Source: JABHQR01 sp043812455
GTDB lineage: Archaea; Nanobdellota; Nanobdellia; Woesearchaeales; GW2011-AR9
Assembly: GCA_043812455.1 (NCBI GenBank)
Contig: JBDRMB010000044.1
Location: 1 to 6,106, forward strand
Direction: 5' to 3'
DNA: 6,106 nucleotides
Positions within the stretch are counted from its first letter, which is position 1, and every line of letters starts with the position of its first letter. Shown one piece after another: positions 1 through 5,361 of the stretch. Made by a program: the position numbers and the translations under genes. The notes under the pieces are model-generated. The model saw nothing but the letters and a program-made list of their open reading frames with translations, was not told where the DNA came from and ran no database searches.

Positions 1-122
1 AGTTAATGGCTTTGGTTGAGTTACATGTTAAGGAACTCGAGAAATATGGCAAGTATGTTGATGACATTGCAGCTGGAATGCCTTTAGCTGAAGTTGTTGA
101 GAAATATAAATTGGGTGTTTAG
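1..122 (+). CDS. C-terminal end of an unidentified protein (partial)
   Basis: The reading frame is open from the window edge (first full codon at position 3) to a TAG at 120-122, giving 39 residues. The tail is highly charged and looks helical: it contains LHVKELEKYGKYVDDIAAG and ends MPLAEVVEKYKLGV. I do not recognise the family from so short a piece. The regular spacing of hydrophobic residues and the absence of rare codons make real coding likely. The next gene starts 69 bases downstream and appears to have its own promoter, so the two are probably not tightly coupled. A function would need the upstream sequence. Confidence 0.6.
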   Translation, partial: LMALVELHVKELEKYGKYVDDIAAGMPLAEVVEKYKLGV

Positions 123-146
123 ACTTTTTCTATTAAAAACGAAGAA

Positions 147-155
147 TTTAAGTAT
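147..155 (+). promoter_or_regulatory. Probable TATA box of the pilin-like gene
   Basis: TTTAAGTAT is preceded by a purine-rich stretch (CGAAGAA) that could serve as the factor-B recognition element. Archaeal transcription normally starts about 25 bases past the box, which puts the transcript start near 175, just before the ribosome binding site at 179-184. That geometry supports the TTG at 192 as start and argues against the upstream TTG at 165. The assignment rests on spacing and sequence only. Confidence 0.45.
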
Positions 156-178
156 TAGAAAATATTGTTTCTGGCAAA

Positions 179-184
179 GAGGTG
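179..184 (+). promoter_or_regulatory. Ribosome binding site that decides a TTG start
   Basis: GAGGTG matches the archaeal anti-Shine-Dalgarno sequence and lies 7 bases before the TTG at 192-194. No comparable motif precedes the other in-frame TTG at 165. Starting at 192 removes nine residues, including a cysteine, that would otherwise precede the lysine-lysine-hydrophobic N-terminus typical of pilin-like proteins. Confidence 0.7.
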
Positions 185-191
185 TAGCAGT

Positions 192-746
192 TTGAACAAA
201 AAAGCAGCAATTGGACTAGCAATTGATACAATAGTAATTGTTGTAATTGCAATGGTAATTCTTGCCAGTGGTATTGTTTTGATGAGAAACATGATTGGCG
301 GTGCTGAAGATATTAAAACTCAGCTAGATGTTCAAACCGAAACAGAGTTAGAAAGATTATTGATAGATGAAGGAAAGAAAGTAGCTTTACCTTTACATAC
401 TGTTACTTTACAAGCTGGGGAAAGTCATGTTTTTGGATTGGGAATATTAAACATTGGTGATATTGGTGATTTTTATACTACTGTTGAAATCTCTAAAATT
501 ATTGATGATGGTAGTGGAGAAGAAGGTACTGCTGATGAAGCAGAATCTTGGTTATTGTTTGATGGCAGCGAATTTCCGATTGCTGAGAATGAACATGTTA
601 GCTTACCGATACTTGTTGACGTCCCGACAGATGCTAAGAAAGGAACTTACATCTACAATGTTGAAGTGTACCAAGTAGATATGCTTGGAGAGGATGAAGA
701 TGGTAAGTATGATAACACTAAGAAATTCTATGTTATGGTTGAATAG
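192..746 (+). CDS. Pilin-like membrane-anchored protein with an Ig-like beta domain
   Basis: With the TTG start the product is 184 residues. It begins MNKKAAIGLAIDTIV: a short basic head followed by an uninterrupted hydrophobic helix at about residues 13-31, which resembles the class III signal peptides of archaeal pilins and archaellins. A charged, helix-prone stretch follows (about 35-60, with DIKTQLDVQTETELERLL), then a beta-rich domain from about 63 to the end. That domain has LPLHTVTLQAGESHVFGLG, LNIGDIGDF and LPILVDVPTDAKKGTYIYNV, the pattern of NEW3/CARDB-type Ig-like extracellular domains. Likely location is the outer face of the membrane or a pilus-like fibre. A processing site is uncertain: cleavage could follow A5 or G8, and the acidic residue (D12) is not exactly where pilins have their conserved glutamate. 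It may instead be a single-pass anchored surface protein. No pilus assembly ATPase or peptidase gene is visible nearby. It converges with tpiA 18 bases downstream. Confidence 0.75.
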   Translation: MNKKAAIGLAIDTIVIVVIAMVILASGIVLMRNMIGGAEDIKTQLDVQTETELERLLIDEGKKVALPLHTVTLQAGESHVFGLGILNIGDIGDFYTTVEISKIIDDGSGEEGTADEAESWLLFDGSEFPIAENEHVSLPILVDVPTDAKKGTYIYNVEVYQVDMLGEDEDGKYDNTKKFYVMVE

Positions 747-764
747 ACAAATTAATTATTTTGA

Positions 765-1424
765 TTAACTGATTAACATTTCTGTTAAGAAGCGTTTTGG
801 GTTTTTAGCTTTAGCTACAGCATGACCTATCAAGACCCCATGTGCACCGAGCAATAATGCATGACCAAGATCTTCTTTACTGTGCACTCCAGCGCCAACT
901 AAAACTTTCGTGTTTCTGTTTACAGATTTAACTGCTTTAATGACTTTTATAATAATGTCCGGGTCAGCTTCAGTGACAGAAATATCGCCACCAATAAGAG
1001 CTTTTGGTTCGTAAGCAATATAATTGGGTTTCAAGTTAGCGACCTTTTTAGCTTCGTTAATGGTAGAGGCACAAACTATTGTAGTTATTTTACTTTTTTT
1101 ACATAATTCAATTGTTTCTGTCAGAACTTTGAAAGGCAATTTTTTCTCAGAATGGTTTAGTAAAGTGCCAGTGACTCCTGAATTTTTGAGCTCTTCAAGC
1201 ATAATGCTGCCAGTATGTGAACCGTAAGTGTAAGGGCTGACATATTGCGCAAAAACTTTATGGGTATTCTTTTTAGCTATCTCTCGAACAGTCAGCATTG
1301 GCGGAACCATAACAATTTGATATTTTGATCTTCTAACTTTTCTGATATTAGCAGCTAATTTAAGAGCATTGTCACCACTAGCCTCCCTATACGTTTTGAA
1401 GTTGATAACAATTAATGGTTTCAT
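765..1424 (-). CDS. tpiA: Triosephosphate isomerase, archaeal type
   Basis: The enzyme interconverts dihydroxyacetone phosphate and glyceraldehyde 3-phosphate in cytosolic glycolysis/gluconeogenesis. The product is 219 residues, the short archaeal form (bacterial enzymes are about 250). Catalytic residues are present: N8 and K10 in VINFKTY, H91 in LLNHSEKKL, and E139 in IAYEPKALIGG. The archaeal GSHTGSIML stretch (68-76) and phosphate-binding VGAGVHSKED (176-185) are also intact. Two places differ from what I expect of archaeal TIM. Loop 6 reads EPKALIGGDISV where EPPELIGTG-like sequence is usual, and the second phosphate loop reads GVLIGHAV where GVLLASxV is usual, putting His at 201. I chose the ATG at 1424 because conserved sequence begins there; the open frame extends to 1493 but those 23 residues are basic and unlike the family. 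There is no ribosome binding site, and a TATA-like stretch lies about 26 bases upstream, so translation is probably leaderless. No other glycolytic gene is adjacent. Confidence 0.95.
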   Translation of the reverse strand: MKPLIVINFKTYREASGDNALKLAANIRKVRRSKYQIVMVPPMLTVREIAKKNTHKVFAQYVSPYTYGSHTGSIMLEELKNSGVTGTLLNHSEKKLPFKVLTETIELCKKSKITTIVCASTINEAKKVANLKPNYIAYEPKALIGGDISVTEADPDIIIKVIKAVKSVNRNTKVLVGAGVHSKEDLGHALLLGAHGVLIGHAVAKAKNPKRFLTEMLIS

Positions 1425-1443
1425 TCTATTATTTTTTAAATTA

Positions 1444-1455
1444 TATTTTTTATAA
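1444..1455 (-). promoter_or_regulatory. Probable TATA box of tpiA
   Basis: On the minus strand the sequence reads TTATAAAAAATA, centred about 26 bases upstream of the tpiA ATG at 1424. This is the standard distance from an archaeal TATA box to the transcription start, so the mRNA would begin at or next to the start codon. The absence of a ribosome binding site fits a leaderless message. The region is very A/T-rich overall, so neighbouring alternatives cannot be ruled out. Confidence 0.5.
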
Positions 1456-1606
1456 TAATGTTTTGTTCTAGATTTTATCATAAAATTATACAATATCTTT
1501 TTTATTATTATTTTAGGTGTAATATCAACTTGATGTAATTAAACGTTTCCTTTCCCTTTTAAAAGTTTGTTATAAACTGTGTAGAGGTAACTAAATTAAA
1601 TACTTA

Positions 1607-1642
1607 TTAAAACAATAATTAAATTCTCGTTAAAACAATAAT
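1607..1642. repeat. 13-base direct repeat pair in the tpiA upstream spacer
   Basis: TTAAAACAATAAT occurs at 1607-1619 and again at 1630-1642, 23 bases apart start to start. It sits in the 248-base gene-free stretch 1425-1672. The remaining sequence there is A/T-rich, with a symmetrical CTTTTAAAAG at 1556-1565 and a small inverted repeat AGTTT/AAACT at 1564-1578. I see no RNA gene or small ORF with a plausible start in this stretch. The repeat may be a simple local duplication or a binding site pair. Confidence 0.5.
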
Positions 1643-1662
1643 CAAAATAAAAAATAAAATAT
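1643..1662 (-). terminator. T-rich terminator after the four-helix membrane protein gene
   Basis: Reading the minus strand past the TAA at 1673-1675, the transcript runs into ATATTTTATTTTTTATTTTG. Runs of T without a hairpin are the usual intrinsic stop signal in archaea. The assignment is by composition only. Confidence 0.4.
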
Positions 1663-1672
1663 TGAAAAGAAA

Positions 1673-2098
1673 TTATTTCTTTTCTTTGTAAATGGCTCCA
1701 ACAATTGCGCCGTTAATCAGGTTTATTACCCAAGCATTTATGATCCAATAGATAATTACGGTCCAAGCGATGGTCATATAAAATGGCATGGTAATCATAC
1801 CGGACAAAGCACCAACTAACCATAACAAAAATCCGTAAGTTAAACCTTTCTTAACACCTTTATTTGGGATTCCTTTGTACAATACCGCGTACACTAAAGT
1901 AAAGAGTATTGCTATCATCAAGCCAAACAAGTTCGTCAAAATCAAAGATGAAGTAGTGAACATAGTTGCTGGGTCGTTCCAGATTACTGGTGGAATTAGA
2001 TATACCCAATTAAATAGCCAGCCACAAGTTAACCAAGTAAAAATTGTACTTACAATCCAAATAATTATTCCAGAAATTAACAATCTTTTAACGTTCAT
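1673..2098 (-). CDS. Four-helix integral membrane protein, function unknown
   Basis: The product is 141 residues and almost entirely membrane-embedded. Likely helices are about 6-30, 50-73, 86-106 and 110-137, with a basic cytoplasmic-looking loop (YKGIPNKGVKKG, about 74-85) between helices two and three and a lysine-rich tail (KEKK). Helices are rich in Trp and Ile. A GLTYGFLLWLVGALSG segment (about 85-100) with closely packed glycines begins the second half, and each half has one pair of helices. I do not recognise a named family or catalytic motif, and nothing indicates a transported substrate. The ATG at 2098 is supported by AAGGGGGT (2114-2107, 8 bases away) and a TATA box further upstream, so the gene is its own transcription unit despite lying downstream of the acyltransferase on the same strand. 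Confidence 0.8.
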   Translation of the reverse strand: MNVKRLLISGIIIWIVSTIFTWLTCGWLFNWVYLIPPVIWNDPATMFTTSSLILTNLFGLMIAILFTLVYAVLYKGIPNKGVKKGLTYGFLLWLVGALSGMITMPFYMTIAWTVIIYWIINAWVINLINGAIVGAIYKEKK

Positions 2099-2106
2099 GT
2101 TTCAAA

Positions 2107-2114
2107 ACCCCCTT
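2107..2114 (-). promoter_or_regulatory. Ribosome binding site of the four-helix membrane protein
   Basis: On the minus strand AAGGGGGT ends 8 bases before the ATG at 2098. It stands out in an A/T-rich spacer and supports this start codon. Confidence 0.6.
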
Positions 2115-2146
2115 AAAGTTTTATTTTTGATGGATTGATTTTAAAT

Positions 2147-2155
2147 TATATAAAA
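2147..2155 (-). promoter_or_regulatory. TATA box of the four-helix membrane protein gene
   Basis: TTTTATATA on the minus strand is close to the archaeal consensus TTTATATA. A start of transcription about 25 bases downstream would fall near 2123, leaving a leader of about 25 bases that contains the ribosome binding site. It lies in the 92-base gap after the acyltransferase stop codon, which argues that the membrane protein is not part of the ligase/acyltransferase operon. Confidence 0.6.
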
Positions 2156-2190
2156 GTTACTTATCTTATGGTTGATCTGTAGTTAGAAAA

Positions 2191-3099
2191 CTATTCCTTT
2201 CTGAAATCGTAATAAGGCTCTTTATCGCAATTCCATAACTCCTTCCATCCAGTATCTCCAGAAAGAAGGTCAACTTTTTTAGCTTTTAATGAAAGGGCAT
2301 TCTTGATATGTTGAAAGATAATAAATTTACCAACGTTCTTAATGTTTCTATTGCACCCCCCATTGAGAATATAATAAACTTTTTCATGGAAAGCTGCAAA
2401 TTCTACTCCTTCTACTTTTCCGTCAATCAGGATTGTACATGCGAATAAGATTTCCATTTTCTTTAACACATTAAGAAAAGAAATCATTTCTTTAACAAAC
2501 TGTGGATCATTAAAGTCAGAATCTTCACCAAAACGTTGGACATTGAACTTTACAAAATCATCAAAATGTTCTAACTCTTCCCAGACAATTTGAAAGTTAA
2601 GGTTCTCTAACTTTTCAATATCGTTTAGGAAATTTTTACGATGTTTTTTGCTGAAATTCTTTAGAAATAATTCAATACTATTCAATTTTTCTAAATCAAT
2701 AAAATAATGGTTTTCTCCTAATGAAACGTATTCCTTATATTCAGGGAATTTTTCAGTAATCTTTTCAGCAACTTCAGCATTAATATCAAATAATCTAGTT
2801 GGTTCAGGGATTTTTTCGAAGAACAAAGGGAAATACTTTAAATCAAACCAAAACTTTCTATTTTCTGGATATGTGGCACTGAAAAAGTAATACTTGTCAT
2901 TAGTTTTGTCTAACCAAAGGGGCAATAGACCCTCTTGTTTCTTTTTATCGTTCAAAAGAACCAAAAAGTACGGTACATAAATTGATTGGTCATAAAAAGA
3001 AATTACAATATCCCAAAGCTCCCAAAGGCTTTTCTGTGGAGAAAACTTTTTCCACAGAAGTTCACATTCTTGAATATCTTCAACAATAATAATATCCAT
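2191..3099 (-). CDS. FemAB/BioF2-type GNAT-fold acyltransferase
   Basis: The product has 302 residues, no signal peptide and no membrane segment, so it should be cytoplasmic. It matches the pattern of the acetyltransferase-like group that includes CelD/BcsL, BioF2 and peptidoglycan-bridge FemAB enzymes. There is a degenerate first GNAT half (about 1-130). It is followed by the basic helix FSKKHRKNFLNDIEKLE (149-165), the FNVQRFGEDSDFNDPQF segment (185-201), the core strands with VEGVEFAAFHEKVYYILNG (229-247), and the C-terminal VDLLSGDTGWKELWN (276-290) leading to KEPYY. Members move an acyl or aminoacyl group to an amine; the donor here cannot be told. Start at 3099 lies 11 bases after the stop codon of the ATP-grasp gene. 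The only ribosome binding site candidate, GGGAG at 3118-3114, overlaps that stop region at a long spacing (14 bases), so translational coupling is likely. The operon partner suggests a joint role in making an amide-linked product. Confidence 0.8.
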   Translation of the reverse strand: MDIIIVEDIQECELLWKKFSPQKSLWELWDIVISFYDQSIYVPYFLVLLNDKKKQEGLLPLWLDKTNDKYYFFSATYPENRKFWFDLKYFPLFFEKIPEPTRLFDINAEVAEKITEKFPEYKEYVSLGENHYFIDLEKLNSIELFLKNFSKKHRKNFLNDIEKLENLNFQIVWEELEHFDDFVKFNVQRFGEDSDFNDPQFVKEMISFLNVLKKMEILFACTILIDGKVEGVEFAAFHEKVYYILNGGCNRNIKNVGKFIIFQHIKNALSLKAKKVDLLSGDTGWKELWNCDKEPYYDFRKE

Positions 3100-3110
3100 A
3101 TCGAGTTCAA

Positions 3111-4397
3111 CTACTCCCGGAGATAACCCCAGTTATGTAATTTGTCACTATCTTCGTACCAACGATCGCCAATATCGTCCCGATAGTACATGTGGGGTAT
3201 GATTATATTTTTTATCCGACTATAAACCTGGTTCTGAGCTTGTTTCATGGTCTGACCACAACCACAAACAATTAAGATTACTCCTGCAGTTCCAGTAACT
3301 ACCCATTCATCATTAACTGTTTTTACGTCTTCAATGTGGACTCCTTCTTTACCTTTTTTGAAATGGATCACGGAATCTTTTGACTTCACTTGGAAAGTTT
3401 CAAGGTCTGTGAAAGGGAAAGGTGGTACAACAATTCTAACTCCAATCTGAAAACCACTCTTAATTTTTAGTTTTGTGTTATTACCGCGGGCGAGTTCATA
3501 AAAGAACTCTCCAATCGGGGTTATCATACCTTCCTGCTGGATACTTATTGTTGGGTATCCAAATCGAGAGGTCCATTCTAATGGATAGATACCATAATTG
3601 TTAACAATACAGTTTATATCTATATAACCAACGTATCCTTCCTCTGCGAGTTTAGGTTCCATCTTTTTGAGGGTCTGGTTAAAGATCTTATTAGGACCGC
3701 TCCAGAACATTGCAGTACCCATCTCTCCGGTAGAAGGACCTAAATTTCCTGGAAATAATTTCTTGTGTTCAAAATTAACATTTATTGGATAAATAAACTC
3801 TTTTCCATTAAAGAATGCTCCTACTGCAACTTCTACACCATTAATCCTTTTCTGTAATTGAAATATCGGAATCTTATCAGCCCACGCTTGATTGTAATCT
3901 CCTAATACCTGAATTACGTCGGCTCCTTTATCATCTTCACCAATGAAAAGTAATCCTTTGATGTTCTGGCTTTCACCACTAGGTTTGATAACATACTTGT
4001 CAGGGTGAGCTTTGACAAATTCAATCGCTTCTTCAAAAGAAGTAAAGTCACGGTATGGGATTATTGAGACTCCTACTTTTTTAAGTTCTTCCTGACCAAA
4101 CGCTCTGTCATCTTCAAGCTTATCTGTGTACGGAGTTCCACCAATGACAAATTTTCCTTGATCTCTGAGCTTCTTTGCCATCTCACCCATGCCAAGAACA
4201 TCGTCAAAAACAATAACGTCAGCCCAGTCAACCTGGTCTTCCCAACTGTCAATCATAGGTACAAAACCTTCACCAACTTCCTTGTCTTCTGGATTTTGGA
4301 TATAATATTTTGCATTGTGACCTTCTTGGACAATCTTCCAAGCAATGTCACTGATAAGTCCATCATAGGACACGAAAAGAAATTTTTTTGGTTCCAT
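3111..4397 (-). CDS. ATP-grasp ligase related to PurD (glycinamide ribonucleotide synthetase-like)
   Basis: The 428-residue product has PurD-like architecture: an N-terminal Rossmann-like domain (1-105), an ATP-grasp core (about 106-300) and a C-terminal domain (about 318-410). The C-terminal part resembles PurD in GVHIEDVK (352-359), VVTGTAGVILIVCGCGQT (366-383) and a YYRDDIGDRW end (404-413). In the core, K138 of YVIKPSG is the likely ATP-binding lysine and E189 lies in GVEVAVGAF. FEHKKLF (209-215) and GPSTGEMG (220-227) match the DHKR and GPNTGGMG segments of PurD. Three features differ. The glycine-rich GGREHAL motif is replaced by SYDGLISDIAW, and the ATP loop KADGLAAGKG by KPSGESQNIKG. 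The metal-site motif LEFNxRFGDPE reads LEWTSRFGYPT (273-283), losing the asparagine. I therefore infer a carboxylate-amine ligase that has left purine synthesis, though a divergent PurD remains possible. The ATG at 4397 has no ribosome binding site and no alternative in-frame start before a stop at 4434-4436. Confidence 0.85.
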   Translation of the reverse strand: MEPKKFLFVSYDGLISDIAWKIVQEGHNAKYYIQNPEDKEVGEGFVPMIDSWEDQVDWADVIVFDDVLGMGEMAKKLRDQGKFVIGGTPYTDKLEDDRAFGQEELKKVGVSIIPYRDFTSFEEAIEFVKAHPDKYVIKPSGESQNIKGLLFIGEDDKGADVIQVLGDYNQAWADKIPIFQLQKRINGVEVAVGAFFNGKEFIYPINVNFEHKKLFPGNLGPSTGEMGTAMFWSGPNKIFNQTLKKMEPKLAEEGYVGYIDINCIVNNYGIYPLEWTSRFGYPTISIQQEGMITPIGEFFYELARGNNTKLKIKSGFQIGVRIVVPPFPFTDLETFQVKSKDSVIHFKKGKEGVHIEDVKTVNDEWVVTGTAGVILIVCGCGQTMKQAQNQVYSRIKNIIIPHMYYRDDIGDRWYEDSDKLHNWGYLRE

Positions 4398-4410
4398 TAA
4401 TTTGAGAATA

Positions 4411-4469
4411 GTTCCCGTTTCACCCCTGTATTTTTAAGATAAAATATCTTTGATGTTTCGTATCACCTC
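4411..4469 (-). repeat. Imperfect G-rich direct repeats upstream of the ligase gene
   Basis: On the minus strand GAGGTGATACGAAAC (4469-4455) and GGGGTGAAACGGGAAC (4426-4411) share the pattern GxGGTGAxACG, about 43 bases apart, one on each side of the AAGATA/TATCTT dyad. Both contain a ribosome-binding-like GGTGA, but no ATG, GTG or TTG opens a credible reading frame within reach of either. They are unusually G-rich for this spacer. Paired regulator sites or a structured leader are possible; neither is shown. Confidence 0.35.
4436..4450 (-). promoter_or_regulatory. Promoter region of the ligase/acyltransferase operon with a perfect dyad
   Basis: AAGATA and TATCTT form a perfect 6-base inverted repeat around AAA. 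On the minus strand the centre reads GATATTTTATC, a possible TATA box about 46 bases upstream of the ligase ATG, which would give a leader of roughly 20 bases. The dyad could thus be an operator covering the TATA box. An alternative TATA-like TTTAAAAG at 4473-4480 (minus) would instead place the dyad in the transcript. I cannot choose between them from sequence. Confidence 0.4.
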
Positions 4470-4513
4470 TTGCTTTTAAATTTTTCTATTCCAGAAAATC
4501 TGTGGACGAGAAG

Positions 4514-5173
4514 TCATGGTCTTTTACTTTTCCTCATGGAATTATAATACCCTAAGAAAGTGAAGGTGGTTCCAATTAAAAGGCTGATTAATGCTATCTT
4601 TATTGTCATTATTGTGAAAAATTTGATTGGGAAAGTTGTGATCAGGAAAGATTCCAAAGGGAAGGTCCAATTGCCTTGTGGGAAGAAGATCTGGTGGAAG
4701 ATGTTAAAGCTAAAGTTAAAACTTATCGCTGCAAATAAAACAATAATTACTGTTAATGCTAAACTAGCAATACCACCATAAAGAATCATCTTTTCTTTGA
4801 TGTATTTGTTTTTACGGTGTTGGGTGTATAATAAACTACAGATGATTAACGAAAGTAAGAAAAAATATTCTAGTTTGGTCATTAGTTTGCTGACATCATT
4901 CAGATGGGAAATTTCTTGTTCTGTAATTGCTTGAATTGAATAAGTTCCATTAGCTGTTTGAAAGGTTTCTGTTATGTTAACTAATTGTTCTTCAAACTCT
5001 ACAGGTTTGTTTAGGAAATCCATGACTAATTGTTGGTTATCATCAAGTGATGTGAAGAGTAATGCTAATTTGTACGAGAACAAGATTAAGAGTATAGGTA
5101 ATAGGATTATGAAGATTGTGAGAAAAATTTTGTTTGTTCGGGATGTTTTCATTAGAGCTGAGGAGAGTTTCAT
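4514..5173 (-). CDS. DUF1461 family integral membrane protein
   Basis: The product has 219 residues with four predicted membrane helices: about 15-40, 101-117, 129-151 and 185-209. An outside-facing loop of about 60 residues follows the first helix and contains several N-x-T/S sequons (NIT, NGT). Between helices three and four is FHQIFFPQGNWTFP (159-172) and then FP at 181-182, the signature of the DUF1461 (TIGR01906) family. The biochemical role of this family is not known to me. Basic ends (N-terminal SRTNK, C-terminal RKSKRP) suggest both termini are cytoplasmic. I chose the ATG at 5173 because a TATA box sits 24-32 bases upstream, giving a leaderless message; a second ATG at codon 8 has no ribosome binding site. 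The gene is divergent from the superoxide dismutase, with 188 bases between start codons, and is separated by 116 bases from the ligase start, so it is probably a single-gene unit. Confidence 0.8.
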   Translation of the reverse strand: MKLSSALMKTSRTNKIFLTIFIILLPILLILFSYKLALLFTSLDDNQQLVMDFLNKPVEFEEQLVNITETFQTANGTYSIQAITEQEISHLNDVSKLMTKLEYFFLLSLIICSLLYTQHRKNKYIKEKMILYGGIASLALTVIIVLFAAISFNFSFNIFHQIFFPQGNWTFPLESFLITTFPIKFFTIMTIKIALISLLIGTTFTFLGYYNSMRKSKRP

Positions 5174-5196
5174 TACTGTTGAAAAAGTTTTATTGG

Positions 5197-5205
5197 TTTA
5201 TATAA
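5197..5205 (-). promoter_or_regulatory. TATA box of the DUF1461 gene
   Basis: TTATATAAA on the minus strand lies 24-32 bases upstream of the ATG at 5173, the distance expected for a leaderless archaeal transcript. The sequence is nearly symmetrical (TTTATATAA on the plus strand), so direction is inferred from the gene position. Confidence 0.55.
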
Positions 5206-5289
5206 TTATTCTTTAGTTAAAAACCTATTTGTGGTATTTTCCCCAAAGATTATTAATTGTGGTAGGCAAGATTTAAGTAAGATAATTTG

Positions 5290-5298
5290 TTTTTAAAA
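5290..5298 (+). promoter_or_regulatory. Candidate TATA box of the superoxide dismutase gene
   Basis: TTTTTAAAA would start transcription near 5320 and give a leader of about 40 bases that includes the ribosome binding site. A second candidate, TTTAAGTAA at 5272-5280, closely resembles the box proposed for the pilin-like gene (TTTAAGTAT) and would start about 20 bases earlier. Either places the ATG at 5320 at or near the transcript end, which disfavours it as the main start. Confidence 0.4.
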
Positions 5299-5347
5299 CT
5301 TAATTTTTATTTTTGAATTATGACAAATCATGAATTTATACTTAAAC

Positions 5348-5355
5348 AAGGAGGT
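5348..5355 (+). promoter_or_regulatory. Strong ribosome binding site of the superoxide dismutase gene
   Basis: AAGGAGGT is the best ribosome binding site in the window and lies 6 bases before the ATG at 5362. It fixes that codon as the start rather than the in-frame ATG at 5320, which has no such motif, and suggests efficient translation. Confidence 0.85.
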
Positions 5356-5361
5356 ACTAAA

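Noticed and set aside
165..191. Upstream TTG start for the pilin-like gene
   Set aside because: It has no ribosome binding site, probably lies before the transcript start predicted from the TATA box, and adds nine residues that do not fit a pilin-like N-terminus.
1024..1227. Plus-strand open frame inside tpiA
   Set aside because: It lies wholly opposite a well-conserved gene, has no ribosome binding site and resembles no protein family.
1425..1493. Longer N-terminus of triosephosphate isomerase
   Set aside because: The 23 extra residues are basic and Asn/Tyr-rich, unlike the family. Conserved sequence begins at the ATG at 1424, and the region serves better as the promoter.
1601..1662. Possible CRISPR-like repeat
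   Set aside because: There are only two copies of a 13-base A/T-rich motif, with a 10-base gap, no third unit and no cas gene.
2180..2193. TAGTT/AACTA inverted repeat as a terminator for the acyltransferase gene
   Set aside because: The stem is only 5 base pairs, it overlaps the stop codon, and only a short T run follows on the minus strand.
4158..4400. Plus-strand open frame opposite the start of the ligase gene
   Set aside because: It is antisense to the conserved N-terminal domain of the ligase and has no credible start signals.
4455..4470. AGAGGTGATACG on the minus strand as the ribosome binding site of a short upstream peptide
   Set aside because: No ATG, GTG or TTG follows at a suitable distance; a non-standard ATC start would give only about six codons before a TAA.
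4974..5216. Plus-strand open frame opposite the DUF1461 gene
   Set aside because: The opposite strand encodes a recognisable membrane protein with family signature; this frame has no domain features and no ribosome binding site.
5320..5361. ATG at 5320 as start of superoxide dismutase
   Set aside because: It has no ribosome binding site, and the translated extension covers the strong AAGGAGGT motif that serves the ATG at 5362.
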